Shown here one piece after another: positions 44,972 to 53,966 of a stretch of 64,000 nt of DNA (the first letter of the stretch is position 1; every line of letters starts with the position of its first letter). Under the pieces are notes generated by a model. It searched no databases. It saw nothing but the letters and a program-made list of their open reading frames with translations, and was not told the origin of the DNA. The translations under genes were made by a program, and so were the position numbers. The DNA lies in contig JAABSV010000007.1 in assembly GCA_011390165.1 (NCBI GenBank), positions 42,919-106,918 on the forward strand, in the 5' to 3' direction. The DNA comes from Desulfobulbaceae bacterium. GTDB taxonomy: Bacteria > Desulfobacterota > Desulfobulbia > Desulfobulbales > Desulfocapsaceae.

Positions 44972-47900
44972 TCAGACCGGGTTGGAATGTTGACTGGCGG
45001 CAGCCCTCTTCTCGAGGGGCTGCAAGCGGGCGACGATCGTCTCGAAATGGAGTCCTCGCGATGCCTTTACCAGAACCAGATCGCCAACAACAAGGGTTTT
45101 TTCTGCCAGCATCGATTCGAGCCACTCCCCTGCCGCCTCCTTGTCGGCCAGGGCACGGATCCTCGCCGTGGGGAAACCGGCGGCAACCGCCCCGGCCACA
45201 ACCTCCTGCCGATACCTGCCGACAACCCCGACCTGGTCAAGCCCCAGGCGGGCAATCAACCGGCCGATGCCAGCGTGGGCCGATGCCGAGGTCTCGCCAA
45301 GTTCCAGCATATCGCCAATGATCGCCACCGCCTGCCGGCTACCGGCAAGTTGCCGCAGGGTCTTCAGCGCACTGGCCATGGAGGCCGGGTTGGCGTTGTA
45401 ACAGTCGTTCAGCAGCATCAACCCGTCCCGTCCCGGCTCCAGCGACAGCCGTTTATCGCCGGCCCGAAAGTCGGCCAGGCCGGCGACGATCTCGGCCAGT
45501 TCGGCACCGGCGGCGGTGGCAATGGCTGCTGCCGCCAGGGCGTTACTGACGTTGTGTTCGCCGACGGTATGCAGCCGCACCGGAGCCTGGCTCTCCTGGC
45601 GGTGGAGGGTGAAGGTGATCCCCCCTTCGGTCGAGACCTGCAGGTCGCTGGCCCAGAGATCAGCTTGCACGCCGTTGGCCTCGCCGGCCAGGGCATAGCA
45701 TATCCGCCGCTGGGGGTACCTGGTCGCCATGGTTGCTACCTTTTGGTCGTCAAGATTGACCACCAGCGTTCCGTCCGGGTCAGTGGCGGCAAAAAGCTCT
45801 TCCTTGGCCCGGGCCACCCCGTCGATATCCACCAGCTCCTCGAGGTGGGCCGGGTGGATGTTAGTGATGCAGCTCACTGCCGGCCTGGCAATCTCCCCGA
45901 GCCGGAGCAGTTCACCGGCCCGGTTCATCCCCATCTCCAGAACCGCCGCCCTGTGGTGGACCGCCAGGGGGAGAAGGGAGAGCGGCAAGCCAATAAGATT
46001 GTTGAAGTTTCCCCTGGTCCTGAGGACCGTTTCCTCTGGATGGTCCGGCCCGGCCGGCCATCTTCTGGCCAGGATCGCTGCAGTCATCTCCTTTACCGTC
46101 GTCTTGCCGCAGCTGCCGGTGATGGCCAGCACCAGTGGCCGGCTCACCTCGGCCAGCAGGCGACGGCGGAAGGCGGCGAGATCTCCGAGGGCGCGGAGGC
46201 TGTCGCCTACCACCACCTGGTCGACCGCCAAGTCGGCAGCCAGGGGGAGCGGCCGCTCCACCACCAGGCAGCGAGCACCGCCGGCCACGGCCTGCTCCAC
46301 ATAGCGGTGGCCGTCGTGGTTGTCGCCGCGCAGGGCAACGAAGATGCCGTTCGGGCAGGGACGGCGGCTATCAGTAAAGATCTGGCCGAGGAGACGGGGT
46401 TGGTCACCTCCGGAGAGCAGCCGACCAGCGGTGGCGGTGACCACCCGGTTCACCGTCCAGTTGAGGAGGACATCGGCAGCAACCCGGCGGTCATCGAATG
46501 CGCGCTTGCCGGCCCTGGTCAGCTGGTACGTTTCGTGCCCCTTGCCGGCGATCAGCACCAGATCGCCGGCCCCGGCGGCACGGATCGCCAGCTCGATCGC
46601 CTGCTGCCGGTCGCGAAGTATCAGGTACCCCCGTCCGCCCGCCCCTGCCGATATCAGCCAGTCGGCTTCCCGGGCCACCATCCCTCCCTGCCGGCAGCCG
46701 GAGACGATTTCGGCAACGATGGCCCCCGGGTCCTCATTGCGCGGGTTGTCATCAGTAACCACCGCCACGTCACTCAGTCGGGCGGCAATCTCCCCCATCA
46801 GCGGCCGCTTGCCCCGATCTCGGTCGCCACCGCAGCCAAAGATGGTGAAGAGCCGGCGGTGCGGCAGGGCCGCCAGGGTCTGCAGCACCTTCTCCAGGGC
46901 ATCGGGGGTGTGGGCGTAATCGACCAGGACCACCGGCTCCCCCTCTTCACCCGGGGTGGTAACCCGCTCCAGCCGTCCTGGTGCCCCTCCGGCCCGGCCA
47001 AGCGCGGCAACCACCTGCTTCTCAGCAAGACCAAGGGCAGAGCCCAGGGCCAGGGTGCAGAGGATGTTGTCGATGTTGAACCGCCCCAGCAGAGGGGAGT
47101 GCAGGGAGTACGAACCACCGGCGGTGCGAAGATCGATGTCAGTGCCGCCGAGACCGGCGTTCACCCCCACCAGGGCGATGTCGGCATCCTTCCCTTCACC
47201 CCAGCTGACGATGGGCAGGGCCTTCTGCCGACAGAGCTGATAGAGTGCCGGCAGGCAGGCAGCCGTCTCCCCCCGCCCCGGCAGGGCGGGCAGAACCGCC
47301 ACGCCGTCGCCATCCAGACAGTTGCTGAAGAGAGACGCCTTGGCCTGAAAATACTCCTCCATTCCCTGGTGGTAGTCGAGATGGTCGCGGGAGATGTTGG
47401 TGAAGGCGGCGGCGGTGAAGCGGAGTCCTGCCACCCGCGACTGCGTCAGGGCATGGGAGGAGACCTCCATCACCAGGTATTCCACCCCCTCTTCGACCAT
47501 TTCCCGGAGGGTTCGGTGCAGTTCGAAGGGTTCCGGCGTGGTGAGCCGGGCCGGAAAACGGCACTGCCGGCCGTTTCGGTCCGGGTAACGCACTTCCACC
47601 GTGCCGATCACCCCGACGCGCTGACCGCACTGGCGCAGCACCTCTTCGAGCAGATAACTCACAGTGGTCTTGCCGTTGGTGCCGGTTATCGCCACCAGCC
47701 GCAAGTGCTCGGCCGGTCGAGCGAAGAAATTGGCAGCGATCCGGGAGTAGGCGACGGCGGTCTCCTCTGTCGCCAGCACGGTTACCCCCAGACGGCCCGC
47801 CTCCTCCCGGCTGAGCCTGCCCTGCCGGCAGAGAACCGCCCGACATCCGGCGGCCACGGCAGCGGCTATGAAGGCATGGCCGTCACTGCCGCTGCCGGTC

Positions 47901-48052
47901 AGGGCGATAAAGAGAGCCCCGGCACAGTTTTGCCTGGAGTCAGCGGTGACCGTGGTCGGCTGCCACCCGGCCGCGTCCCCTTCGGCAAGCACCTGGTAGG
48001 GAACACCCTGCAGCAGTTCGGTGAGACTATGGCCGGAAGGTTCGGCAGACAT
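44972..48052 (-). CDS. murEF: Bifunctional MurE-MurF ligase fusion
   Basis: This single 1026-residue frame replaces two genes. Residues ~1-530 are MurE (P-loop GTNGKTT at 124-130, DNPR motif at 435-438 for meso-diaminopimelate, GKGHE at 503-507). Residues ~531-1015 are MurF (TDSRRPCPNGIFVAL, P-loop GSCGKTT at 646-652, NFNNLIGLPLSLL, MGMNRAGEL, NDCYNANPASM). Both sets of motifs look intact, so the protein should add meso-DAP and then D-Ala-D-Ala to the stem peptide. The joint is a short linker around residue 530, with no internal stop. Such fusions are known in other lineages. The frame is flanked by ftsI-like and mraY in the usual order. Confidence 0.95.
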   Translation of the reverse strand: MSAEPSGHSLTELLQGVPYQVLAEGDAAGWQPTTVTADSRQNCAGALFIALTGSGSDGHAFIAAAVAAGCRAVLCRQGRLSREEAGRLGVTVLATEETAVAYSRIAANFFARPAEHLRLVAITGTNGKTTVSYLLEEVLRQCGQRVGVIGTVEVRYPDRNGRQCRFPARLTTPEPFELHRTLREMVEEGVEYLVMEVSSHALTQSRVAGLRFTAAAFTNISRDHLDYHQGMEEYFQAKASLFSNCLDGDGVAVLPALPGRGETAACLPALYQLCRQKALPIVSWGEGKDADIALVGVNAGLGGTDIDLRTAGGSYSLHSPLLGRFNIDNILCTLALGSALGLAEKQVVAALGRAGGAPGRLERVTTPGEEGEPVVLVDYAHTPDALEKVLQTLAALPHRRLFTIFGCGGDRDRGKRPLMGEIAARLSDVAVVTDDNPRNEDPGAIVAEIVSGCRQGGMVAREADWLISAGAGGRGYLILRDRQQAIELAIRAAGAGDLVLIAGKGHETYQLTRAGKRAFDDRRVAADVLLNWTVNRVVTATAGRLLSGGDQPRLLGQIFTDSRRPCPNGIFVALRGDNHDGHRYVEQAVAGGARCLVVERPLPLAADLAVDQVVVGDSLRALGDLAAFRRRLLAEVSRPLVLAITGSCGKTTVKEMTAAILARRWPAGPDHPEETVLRTRGNFNNLIGLPLSLLPLAVHHRAAVLEMGMNRAGELLRLGEIARPAVSCITNIHPAHLEELVDIDGVARAKEELFAATDPDGTLVVNLDDQKVATMATRYPQRRICYALAGEANGVQADLWASDLQVSTEGGITFTLHRQESQAPVRLHTVGEHNVSNALAAAAIATAAGAELAEIVAGLADFRAGDKRLSLEPGRDGLMLLNDCYNANPASMASALKTLRQLAGSRQAVAIIGDMLELGETSASAHAGIGRLIARLGLDQVGVVGRYRQEVVAGAVAAGFPTARIRALADKEAAGEWLESMLAEKTLVVGDLVLVKASRGLHFETIVARLQPLEKRAAASQHSNPV

Positions 48053-48118
48053 GGCCCGGTTCCTGGTTGAGGTTTTCTGGCGGGAAAATGGCTAATGGGC
48101 CTGGCATCTGCCGACCGT

Positions 48119-50020
48119 TCATTCTGCCGGCCGTTTTGACAGCTTGTCCAGATTGAGGTTTTCGCTTGCTTGCAGGATCAGGCGAAACTCCTGGCCCGGG
48201 TTGACCAGGGTTCCGGGCGGAGGCTCCTGGCCCACCACCCAGCCGGTACCGCTGATCTTGATATCTAGTTGCAGCCCTTGAAGCAGCCGCAGACTTTTCC
48301 GCAGACTGAAGCCGGTGAGATCGGGAAGCATCCCCGGCCTCGCCTCGCGGCTGTCGGCTGTGGTTGGCTTGTCACCCGCTGGCCCCAGTTCTTCAGGAAA
48401 AAGCGGGTAATTCCCCCCTTCTCCCTCTTCCGGTATGACATAGGCCGCCACTGACCTGCCTACCTGCTGAAGCATTGACAGCCGCTCCAGACGCTCGCTC
48501 ACCAGCTGACGGAGGGTGGCGGCAAAATGGTCGCCATCACCATCTTCCTTGGCCGCCACCATTTTCGGGTCGCGGTGGAGCAGGAGGAGGAGGTGCAGGT
48601 TCTCTCCTCCGGCCGGCAGGATAGCGTAGAGCAGATGGCTGACCTGCAGCCGCCAGTATGGACCGGCTTCAAGGCGAGCGAGAAGAGAATCCTGAAAAAT
48701 AAGGGCCCGCGCCGGTGCCGGTTCCGCCTGCCGGCTGAGGAGGGCGTCGATATCGGCTATTTCGACGATATCGGCTGGCAACCCCTCCGCCCTACCATCC
48801 TGCCGGGGGGAGAGGACGATCTCCTCGCCGGTCTCGATATCGACGATCTTTTTCACTACGAAGGGCTGCACCTGCTCTCCCCCCCCGAAGAGCACCGAGA
48901 GGGCAGTGAGTACCCCCAAAGGGGTGCTGGTCTCCGGCACCATGCCGTAGTCGGCGGCCTTCCCGAAAGGGGCTAGTGCCAGCCGGTCCGCCATCGGCAC
49001 CGGTCGATTAGCGCCGCCGGCTTCGAAATCGGTCTCCAGAATTTCCCCCAGGCCCAGCCATTCCCAGAGGCGGAGAGCGCTGCCCAGATCATTGTCGAGT
49101 GGGTTCAGACTCCATATCCCGACCCCTTCCCCTCTGGTCGCCTGGGCGATCATGGCGGCGGCATCACGGAACAGCAGGCGAAACCTACCGGGCAGGAGCA
49201 TCGGCTGGAGAAAGAGGTTCTGCCGCTCCTCCTGACGGTAGGCGGCAAAGCTGTTGGGATTGAAAGAGGGACGCTGGGCCGCGGCCAGCAACTCACCGCT
49301 TCCCCCTTCGAGCATATAGACCGCCGACTGGACGACACCGGGGAGGGTCTCTGCCGCATCAAGAAGCTGTTCGAGGACCGCCTGCATCTTCAAGTCGACA
49401 GTCAGCACCAGATCCTGCACCGCCGGGAGCGGTTTGTTGGCCTGCTGCAGGTGCTGTTTGCGATCGGCAAGCAGTCGGTCGTACGAATATTCCACCCCGG
49501 CCAGCCCAATCCCCTCCTCGGCATAGCCGAGCAGATGGGCAGCCTGGCTTTCGGCAGGGTAGTACCTCTTCTCATCCCGCTGCAGATAGACCCCGGGCAG
49601 ACGAAGCGCCTTGAGCGCCATCTCCTGCTCTTCAGTGATCCCCCTGGCTGCCCAGAGACGCAGTTCCCCCCGCTCCAACTGCTCCTGGAGCCGTTGCCGC
49701 TCCACCGGCAGAACCCCGGCCAGTTCCACCAGGGTATGGGGAATAGACTCAATTTCTCGACTGCGCAGATAGACCGAAACCTCTTGCATGTTGACCGCCA
49801 TCTGTTTGAGATTTCGGTCGTAAATTACTCCTCGCCGGGGGTCGTTGCCGGCCAGTCCCTTTTTCGCATCGGCCAGCCCCTCCCTGGCCAGGGTGATCAA
49901 GCCGAATTGCTGTTCAAGTGACCAGACCCCTCCCCCCAGGAGCATGAGCAGAACAGCACTTAATACCATCCACCGCCCCCTCGAAGCCGGTGCCCTGCCG
50001 AGACGGGGATGTTCTGCCAT
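48119..50020 (-). CDS. FtsI-position PASTA protein with degenerate transpeptidase domain
   Basis: With the ATG at 50020 (AGGGA upstream, 8 bases after ftsL) this has 633 residues: a membrane helix (about 16-34), a class B PBP pedestal (RGVIYDRNLKQMAVN at 63-77, YYPAESQAAHLLGY at 153-166), a transpeptidase-like fold (LTVDLKMQ at 206-213, PSFNPN at 251-256) and a PASTA domain (about 562-617). The catalytic motifs are gone. Where PG-STFK is expected it reads LLPGRFRLLF (275-284). No SxN is found near LNPLDNDLGSALRLWEWLGLGE, and no KTG occurs before the closing strand LHLLLLLHRDP. It lies in the ftsI position of the dcw cluster. Its frame is long and uninterrupted, so it is probably an expressed non-enzymatic protein rather than a decayed pseudogene. 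Confidence 0.85.
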   Translation of the reverse strand: MAEHPRLGRAPASRGRWMVLSAVLLMLLGGGVWSLEQQFGLITLAREGLADAKKGLAGNDPRRGVIYDRNLKQMAVNMQEVSVYLRSREIESIPHTLVELAGVLPVERQRLQEQLERGELRLWAARGITEEQEMALKALRLPGVYLQRDEKRYYPAESQAAHLLGYAEEGIGLAGVEYSYDRLLADRKQHLQQANKPLPAVQDLVLTVDLKMQAVLEQLLDAAETLPGVVQSAVYMLEGGSGELLAAAQRPSFNPNSFAAYRQEERQNLFLQPMLLPGRFRLLFRDAAAMIAQATRGEGVGIWSLNPLDNDLGSALRLWEWLGLGEILETDFEAGGANRPVPMADRLALAPFGKAADYGMVPETSTPLGVLTALSVLFGGGEQVQPFVVKKIVDIETGEEIVLSPRQDGRAEGLPADIVEIADIDALLSRQAEPAPARALIFQDSLLARLEAGPYWRLQVSHLLYAILPAGGENLHLLLLLHRDPKMVAAKEDGDGDHFAATLRQLVSERLERLSMLQQVGRSVAAYVIPEEGEGGNYPLFPEELGPAGDKPTTADSREARPGMLPDLTGFSLRKSLRLLQGLQLDIKISGTGWVVGQEPPPGTLVNPGQEFRLILQASENLNLDKLSKRPAE

Positions 50021-50027
50021 GGTGTCC

Positions 50028-50417
50028 CTAGTTAAAGGAAAAAGTGCCGGTTCGCCGGTTGAACCTGCCGATCTGCTCCTCGCCGGGTTGATAGAGGGCC
50101 AGCCTCGTCGCCGCCAGGCTCTGCACCGAGTCGGGCGCATAAAGCCGGGCCTTGGTTGCCAGCAGACTGATATTCCGGTCCATCAACTGGTGGCGCTGGT
50201 CATCGGACGCGGCCAGAGAGCGGTCCAGGTTGGCGATGCCGGCGGCTATGGCCAGGTTGATTGCCACGACCAGCGGCAGCAGAACCATCAGCGTCCTGCC
50301 CAGGGCCGGCAGTAAATGAAGGTCGGCACGAAGGGCCGTCAGCAGCCGTGACAACTGACGCAGACCGGGTTTGCTTGCTGTTCTCACTCCGGGATGGGTC
50401 GCGCTGTAGATAGTCAT
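50028..50417 (-). CDS. ftsL: FtsL-like divisome protein
   Basis: This 129-residue bitopic protein has a basic cytoplasmic start, one membrane helix (about 43-62, LMVLLPLVVAINLAIAAGIA), a short coiled-coil-prone stretch (LDRSLAASDDQRHQLMDRN) and a basic C-terminal tail (ATRLALYQPGEEQIGR). FtsL proteins are poorly conserved, so the call rests on topology, size and its place between rsmH and the ftsI-like gene. It should form a complex with FtsQ and FtsB. Its ATG overlaps the rsmH stop (ATGA). Confidence 0.7.
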   Translation of the reverse strand: MTIYSATHPGVRTASKPGLRQLSRLLTALRADLHLLPALGRTLMVLLPLVVAINLAIAAGIANLDRSLAASDDQRHQLMDRNISLLATKARLYAPDSVQSLAATRLALYQPGEEQIGRFNRRTGTFSFN

Positions 50418-51337
50418 GGCGTTTTGCTCTCCTGCTGATTTTTCTTTTTTGCCACCCGCAGACGGGCGCTGCGCGACCTGGGGTTGGTCGCCAACTCGTC
50501 GCTGGCGGGGGATATCGGTTTATTGGTAAGAATTTCCAGTAGTTTGTTTTCCTTAAATTTTCTTTTAACAATCCGATCTTCAAGAGAGTGGAAGGAGATA
50601 ATGCAGAAGACCCCGCCAGGTTTCAGGCAGCCCACCCCCTGCTCCACCGCCCGGGCCAGATTTTCCAACTCGCTGTTGACCGCTATCCGCAGGGCCTGAA
50701 AAACCCTGGTGGCAACGTGGATCTTCTTGGGGTGAAACCGTTTCGGCACCGCCCGGGCAACCAGTTCTGCCAGCTGACCGGTGGTCCGAATGGTCTCTTT
50801 GGCCCGTTGCTCGACTATCCTTCTGGCAATGGGCCTGGCCTGCCTTTCTTCACCATAATAATAAAAAATATCAGCCAGCTCCTCCTCTCGACAGCTGGCC
50901 AGCAGACTCTGGGCGGTGAGTTTGCCCCGCCTGTCCATGCGCATGTCGAGAAGTTCGTTCTGACGAAAACTGAAGCCTCGGCCGGCATCGTCGAGTTGCA
51001 GTGAGGAGAGACCAACATCGAGCAGGATACCGTCCACCGCCGCCACCCCCAACTCGGCCAGGGCCTCCGACATATCGGCAAAGTTACGCCGGAGAATGGT
51101 CAAGCGGTCGGTAAAGGCGACCAGTCGCAGGCTACTCCGCTGGATCGCCTCCTCATCCCAATCAAAGGCGATCACCCGGCCATCGGGGGCAGAACCGGCA
51201 AGGAGGGCAGCGCTATGGCCACCCAGACCAAGGGTCCCGTCGACATAGACCTTACCCGTGGTCGGGGCGAGAAACTGCAGGCACTCGGCAAGCAGTACCG
51301 GGGTATGGATCTCTTCCAGCGGCACCTGGGCCGGCAT
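50414..51337 (-). CDS. rsmH: 16S rRNA m4C1402 methyltransferase
   Basis: RsmH (MraW) methylates the N4 position of C1402 of 16S rRNA with S-adenosylmethionine. The 307 residues contain the start HTPVLLAECLQFL, YVDGTLGLGGHSAALL (SAM site), AFDWDEEAIQ, DGILLDVGLSSLQLD, RGFSFRQNELLDMRMD, RVFQALRIAVNSELENL and ISFHSLEDRIVKRKF, all family marks. Its ATG overlaps the mraZ stop (TGATG at 51337), as is usual for this cluster. The C-terminal tail is basic. Confidence 0.97.
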   Translation of the reverse strand: MPAQVPLEEIHTPVLLAECLQFLAPTTGKVYVDGTLGLGGHSAALLAGSAPDGRVIAFDWDEEAIQRSSLRLVAFTDRLTILRRNFADMSEALAELGVAAVDGILLDVGLSSLQLDDAGRGFSFRQNELLDMRMDRRGKLTAQSLLASCREEELADIFYYYGEERQARPIARRIVEQRAKETIRTTGQLAELVARAVPKRFHPKKIHVATRVFQALRIAVNSELENLARAVEQGVGCLKPGGVFCIISFHSLEDRIVKRKFKENKLLEILTNKPISPASDELATNPRSRSARLRVAKKKNQQESKTP

Positions 51338-51792
51338 CAGAATATCCCCAACCGGGAAAGACTCGCCTCGTGCCGGTCAAAACTGTCGCGGGTTGCCCGG
51401 GTTTCCGCATACCAGGCATCCCGGTCCCAGATCTCCACCCAGTCGATCATACCGGTGAGGACCACATCCCGGGTGAGTCCGGCATCAAGCCGCAAATCGG
51501 CCGGCAACAGAATTCGTCCCTGGCGGTCGAGAGCACATTCCACCACCCCACCCACCACATAGCGAACGAAGCTGGCTATTCCCGCCTGGCTTCCCCCTTC
51601 GCTGAGCAGCTTGGTTTCCAGGGCTTCCCACTCGGCCACCGGGTAAGCGCGAAGATGGCTCTTCCACGGTGCCACCATCAGCGTCTGTGAACCGCTTTGG
51701 CGCATGACCTCCCGGAAACGAGTAGGAAAGTTCAACCTCCCCTTGTCGTCCAGACTGTGTTCGGTTCTGCTGCGGAATCTGCTCTGAATCAA
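51337..51792 (-). CDS. mraZ: Transcriptional regulator MraZ
   Basis: MraZ is an AbrB-like DNA-binding protein that controls its own dcw operon. The two SpoVT-AbrB-type repeats are visible: [24 protein letters not shown] and [20 protein letters not shown] chose the TTG at 51792, which gives 151 residues, close to the usual ~150. The longer frame to GTG 51846 would translate through the GTGG operator repeats and lacks a fitting ribosome site, since the AAGGAG at 51861-51866 lies at the -10 box, upstream of the expected transcript start. The start codon is therefore an inference. Confidence 0.88.
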   Translation of the reverse strand: MIQSRFRSRTEHSLDDKGRLNFPTRFREVMRQSGSQTLMVAPWKSHLRAYPVAEWEALETKLLSEGGSQAGIASFVRYVVGGVVECALDRQGRILLPADLRLDAGLTRDVVLTGMIDWVEIWDRDAWYAETRATRDSFDRHEASLSRLGIF

Positions 51793-51811
51793 GGAAGACA
51801 CCCCGGAAAAA

Positions 51812-51846
51812 CCACCGGCAGCCACCCCACTACCACCGTGCCCCAC
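51812..51846 (-). promoter_or_regulatory. Candidate MraZ operator (phased GTGG repeats)
   Basis: Reading the minus strand, GTGG units begin at 51846, 51836, 51825 and 51815, that is 10-11 nt apart, with one extra GTGGGG at 51830. Helically phased TGGG-type repeats upstream of mraZ are the known binding sites of MraZ in E. coli and other bacteria. Here they lie just downstream of the predicted transcript start, suited to repression. Confidence 0.5.
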
Positions 51847-51865
51847 TTTACACCACTGTTCTCCT

Positions 51866-51894
51866 TATTAATGCAGGGGATGAGACCGTGTCAA
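51866..51894 (-). promoter_or_regulatory. Sigma70-like promoter of the dcw cluster
   Basis: On the minus strand, a perfect TTGACA (51894-51889) and TTAATA (51871-51866) are 17 nt apart. No gene separates them from mraZ. The many overlapping genes downstream suggest that most of mraZ through murB and ftsQ is read from here. Confidence 0.65.
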
Positions 51895-52233
51895 GAAAAA
51901 AATAATTGTAACTTCAGCGCGATATCAAAATGAATCAGGTCCTGCATAAACACAACCTGTAGAGGGTGATCCCGGTTCGACCACCAGATAAGGCCTTTCA
52001 GAGACGAAGAGGGGCGCCACTCTGCCACCTGCCAAAAGACCTGTTTCAGACAACTCTATTTGTGTTTTCAGGCTCTTCGGAGGGATGTCTAGCGATCACC
52101 GGCAATGGCAGAAATTTTCCTTCCGAACTCTGGTGGTGGAAAGTGGGAACATTTCGGACGGCAAGGAGAGTGGATGCCCCGCGAAGGAAGAGGACGAAAA
52201 AGAGGAGGATGGCAGGCGGTGGTGCGACAGAGG
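51895..52233. other. Intergenic region between ruvB and the dcw promoter
   Basis: I see no gene on either strand. The plus-strand open frames here have no protein-like features. A terminator for ruvB would be expected, but no clear hairpin with a T-run was found. Confidence 0.4.
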
Positions 52234-53283
52234 CTATTCGTCGAAAAGGGACTGCTGCAGGGAGCGCGGCACCCGGCGGTGAAAGTGCCGGTAGGCCCCG
52301 GCGGTGGCGACCCGACCGCGGGGGGTTCTTTTCAGGAATCCGGACTGGATGAGGAAGGGTTCGTAGACATCCTCGAGGGTGGTCTTTTCCTCACAGACCA
52401 CAGTGGCCAGGGTATCGAGGCCAATCGGCCCGCCGGCGAACTTGTCGATGATGGTCAAGAGAATCCGCCGGTCCATCTCGTCGAGGCCGAACTGGTCGAC
52501 ACCTAGAAGGGTGAGGGCCTCGTCGGCCACCTCGCGGTCGACCACCCGGTGGCCCCCCACCTCGGCAAAGTCACGAACCCGGCGGAGGAGTCGGTTGGCG
52601 ATGCGCGGGGTGCCCCGGGAGCGCCGGCCAAGTTCCAGGGCGCCGCTGCGGTCAACCTGCAGACCGAGGAGACGGCTGGAGCGCTCGACGATGCTGACCA
52701 GTTCCTCCGGGGTGTAGAATTCCAGGCGGAGGACCACCCCGAAACGGTCGCGGAGGGGGGGGGTAAGCAGCCCGGTCCGGGTGGTGGCGCCAACCAGGGT
52801 GAACCTGGGCAGATCCATCCGCACCGAACGGGCCCCCGGCCCCTGACCGATGATCAGGTCAAGCTGGTAGTCCTCCATGGCCGGATAGAGAATCTCCTCC
52901 ACCGCGTGGTTCAGGCGGTGGATCTCGTCGATGAAGAGGACATCCCCTTCCTGCAGGCCAGTGAGAATCGCCGCCAGGTCGCCCTGCTTTTCAATCACCG
53001 GCCCGGAGGTGGTCTTGATCCCCGCCCCCATCTCGTTGGCGATGATATGGGAGAGTGTTGTCTTGCCCAGACCGGGAAAACCGTGGAAGAGGACGTGGTC
53101 GAGAGGCTCCCGGCGGGCCAGGGCCGCCTGGATGAAAATGGCCAGGCTGCGCCGTACCTGTTCCTGGCCGATGTACTCCTCGAGCCGACGGGGACGCAGG
53201 GCGTTTTCACTGGCCGGCTCACGGGGTTCTTTGCGGGGGTTGACCAGCCTCCCCTCACCGCTCATTTCCTCTTCGATATTCAT
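52234..53283 (-). CDS. ruvB: Holliday-junction branch-migration ATPase RuvB
   Basis: This 349-residue AAA+ motor drives Holliday junctions with RuvA. The N-terminus runs [12 protein letters not shown], followed by Walker [17 protein letters not shown], Walker [11 protein letters not shown], sensor 1 GATTRTGLL with the Arg finger nearby in [11 protein letters not shown], and a winged-helix C-terminus ([20 protein letters not shown]). The ATG overlaps the ruvA stop (ATGA). All parts look intact. Confidence 0.97.
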   Translation of the reverse strand: MNIEEEMSGEGRLVNPRKEPREPASENALRPRRLEEYIGQEQVRRSLAIFIQAALARREPLDHVLFHGFPGLGKTTLSHIIANEMGAGIKTTSGPVIEKQGDLAAILTGLQEGDVLFIDEIHRLNHAVEEILYPAMEDYQLDLIIGQGPGARSVRMDLPRFTLVGATTRTGLLTPPLRDRFGVVLRLEFYTPEELVSIVERSSRLLGLQVDRSGALELGRRSRGTPRIANRLLRRVRDFAEVGGHRVVDREVADEALTLLGVDQFGLDEMDRRILLTIIDKFAGGPIGLDTLATVVCEEKTTLEDVYEPFLIQSGFLKRTPRGRVATAGAYRHFHRRVPRSLQQSLFDE

Positions 53284-53906
53284 GCCAGCGTCCGCAGGGC
53301 CTCACGGATAAGGGCCTCCACCACCATGGCGGCGAAGGCCTCCTCACCGACCCGTTTTTTCACTGCCCCCAGGGCCCCCCGGACCACCGCCTCCGGGTAA
53401 CCAAGATTGCTCAGGGCAGAAAAGGCATCGGCCACCGCCGAACCGGCCACCGGGATGACCCCGGCGGCCACTCCGGGGGAGGAAATGGCACCACTGCCGA
53501 GGTGGGCGACCTTGTCCTTCAGATCGACACAGACTCGCTCGGCGATCTTCCGGCCCACCCCCGGCAGGGCGGTCAGCCGCCGGCTGTCCCCTTCCAGGAT
53601 CGCCCGGCAGATCTCCGCCACCGGCATCCCGGACAGTATCGCCACCGCCAGCCGCGGGCCGATACCGGCGACCGTTTTCAGGATCAGGAAGAGCTCCTTT
53701 TCGGCAGTTTCGAGGAAGCCGAAGAGGGTTATCGCATCCTCCCGGACACTGGTGTGGATATGGAGAAAGACCTCGCCCCCGGTCTCGGGCAAGCGGGAGA
53801 TGGTGGCACTGGCCAGGATCACCTCATAGCCGACGCCGCCACCCACCTCGACCACCGCCCGGTCAGCCGACCGGCTCAATACCCTTCCCCGTAAAGTGGC
53901 GATCAT
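53280..53906 (-). CDS. ruvA: Holliday-junction binding protein RuvA
   Basis: RuvA (208 residues) binds four-way junctions and loads RuvB. It shows the N-terminal OB-fold ([24 protein letters not shown]), two helix-hairpin-helix motifs ([14 protein letters not shown] and [16 protein letters not shown]) and a C-terminal domain ([16 protein letters not shown]) that contacts RuvB. The length is typical. It lies 60 bases after ruvC and overlaps ruvB. Confidence 0.96.
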   Translation of the reverse strand: MIATLRGRVLSRSADRAVVEVGGGVGYEVILASATISRLPETGGEVFLHIHTSVREDAITLFGFLETAEKELFLILKTVAGIGPRLAVAILSGMPVAEICRAILEGDSRRLTALPGVGRKIAERVCVDLKDKVAHLGSGAISSPGVAAGVIPVAGSAVADAFSALSNLGYPEAVVRGALGAVKKRVGEEAFAAMVVEALIREALRTLA

Positions 53907-53966
53907 CTTTCCCCCACGCTTGCGCGCATCAGTATCAATACGCTCCGCTACGATTGTCCCTGCCGC

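Noticed and set aside
44933..48070. A 1045-codon plus-strand open frame opposite the MurE-MurF fusion
   Set aside because: It is the antisense of a GC-rich gene whose own frame has clear ligase motifs. The plus frame shows no family features, and long antisense open frames are common at this base composition.
51846..51866. AAGGAG as the mraZ ribosome site
   Set aside because: It overlaps the -10 box, so it lies upstream of the expected transcript start and cannot be in the mRNA from that promoter.
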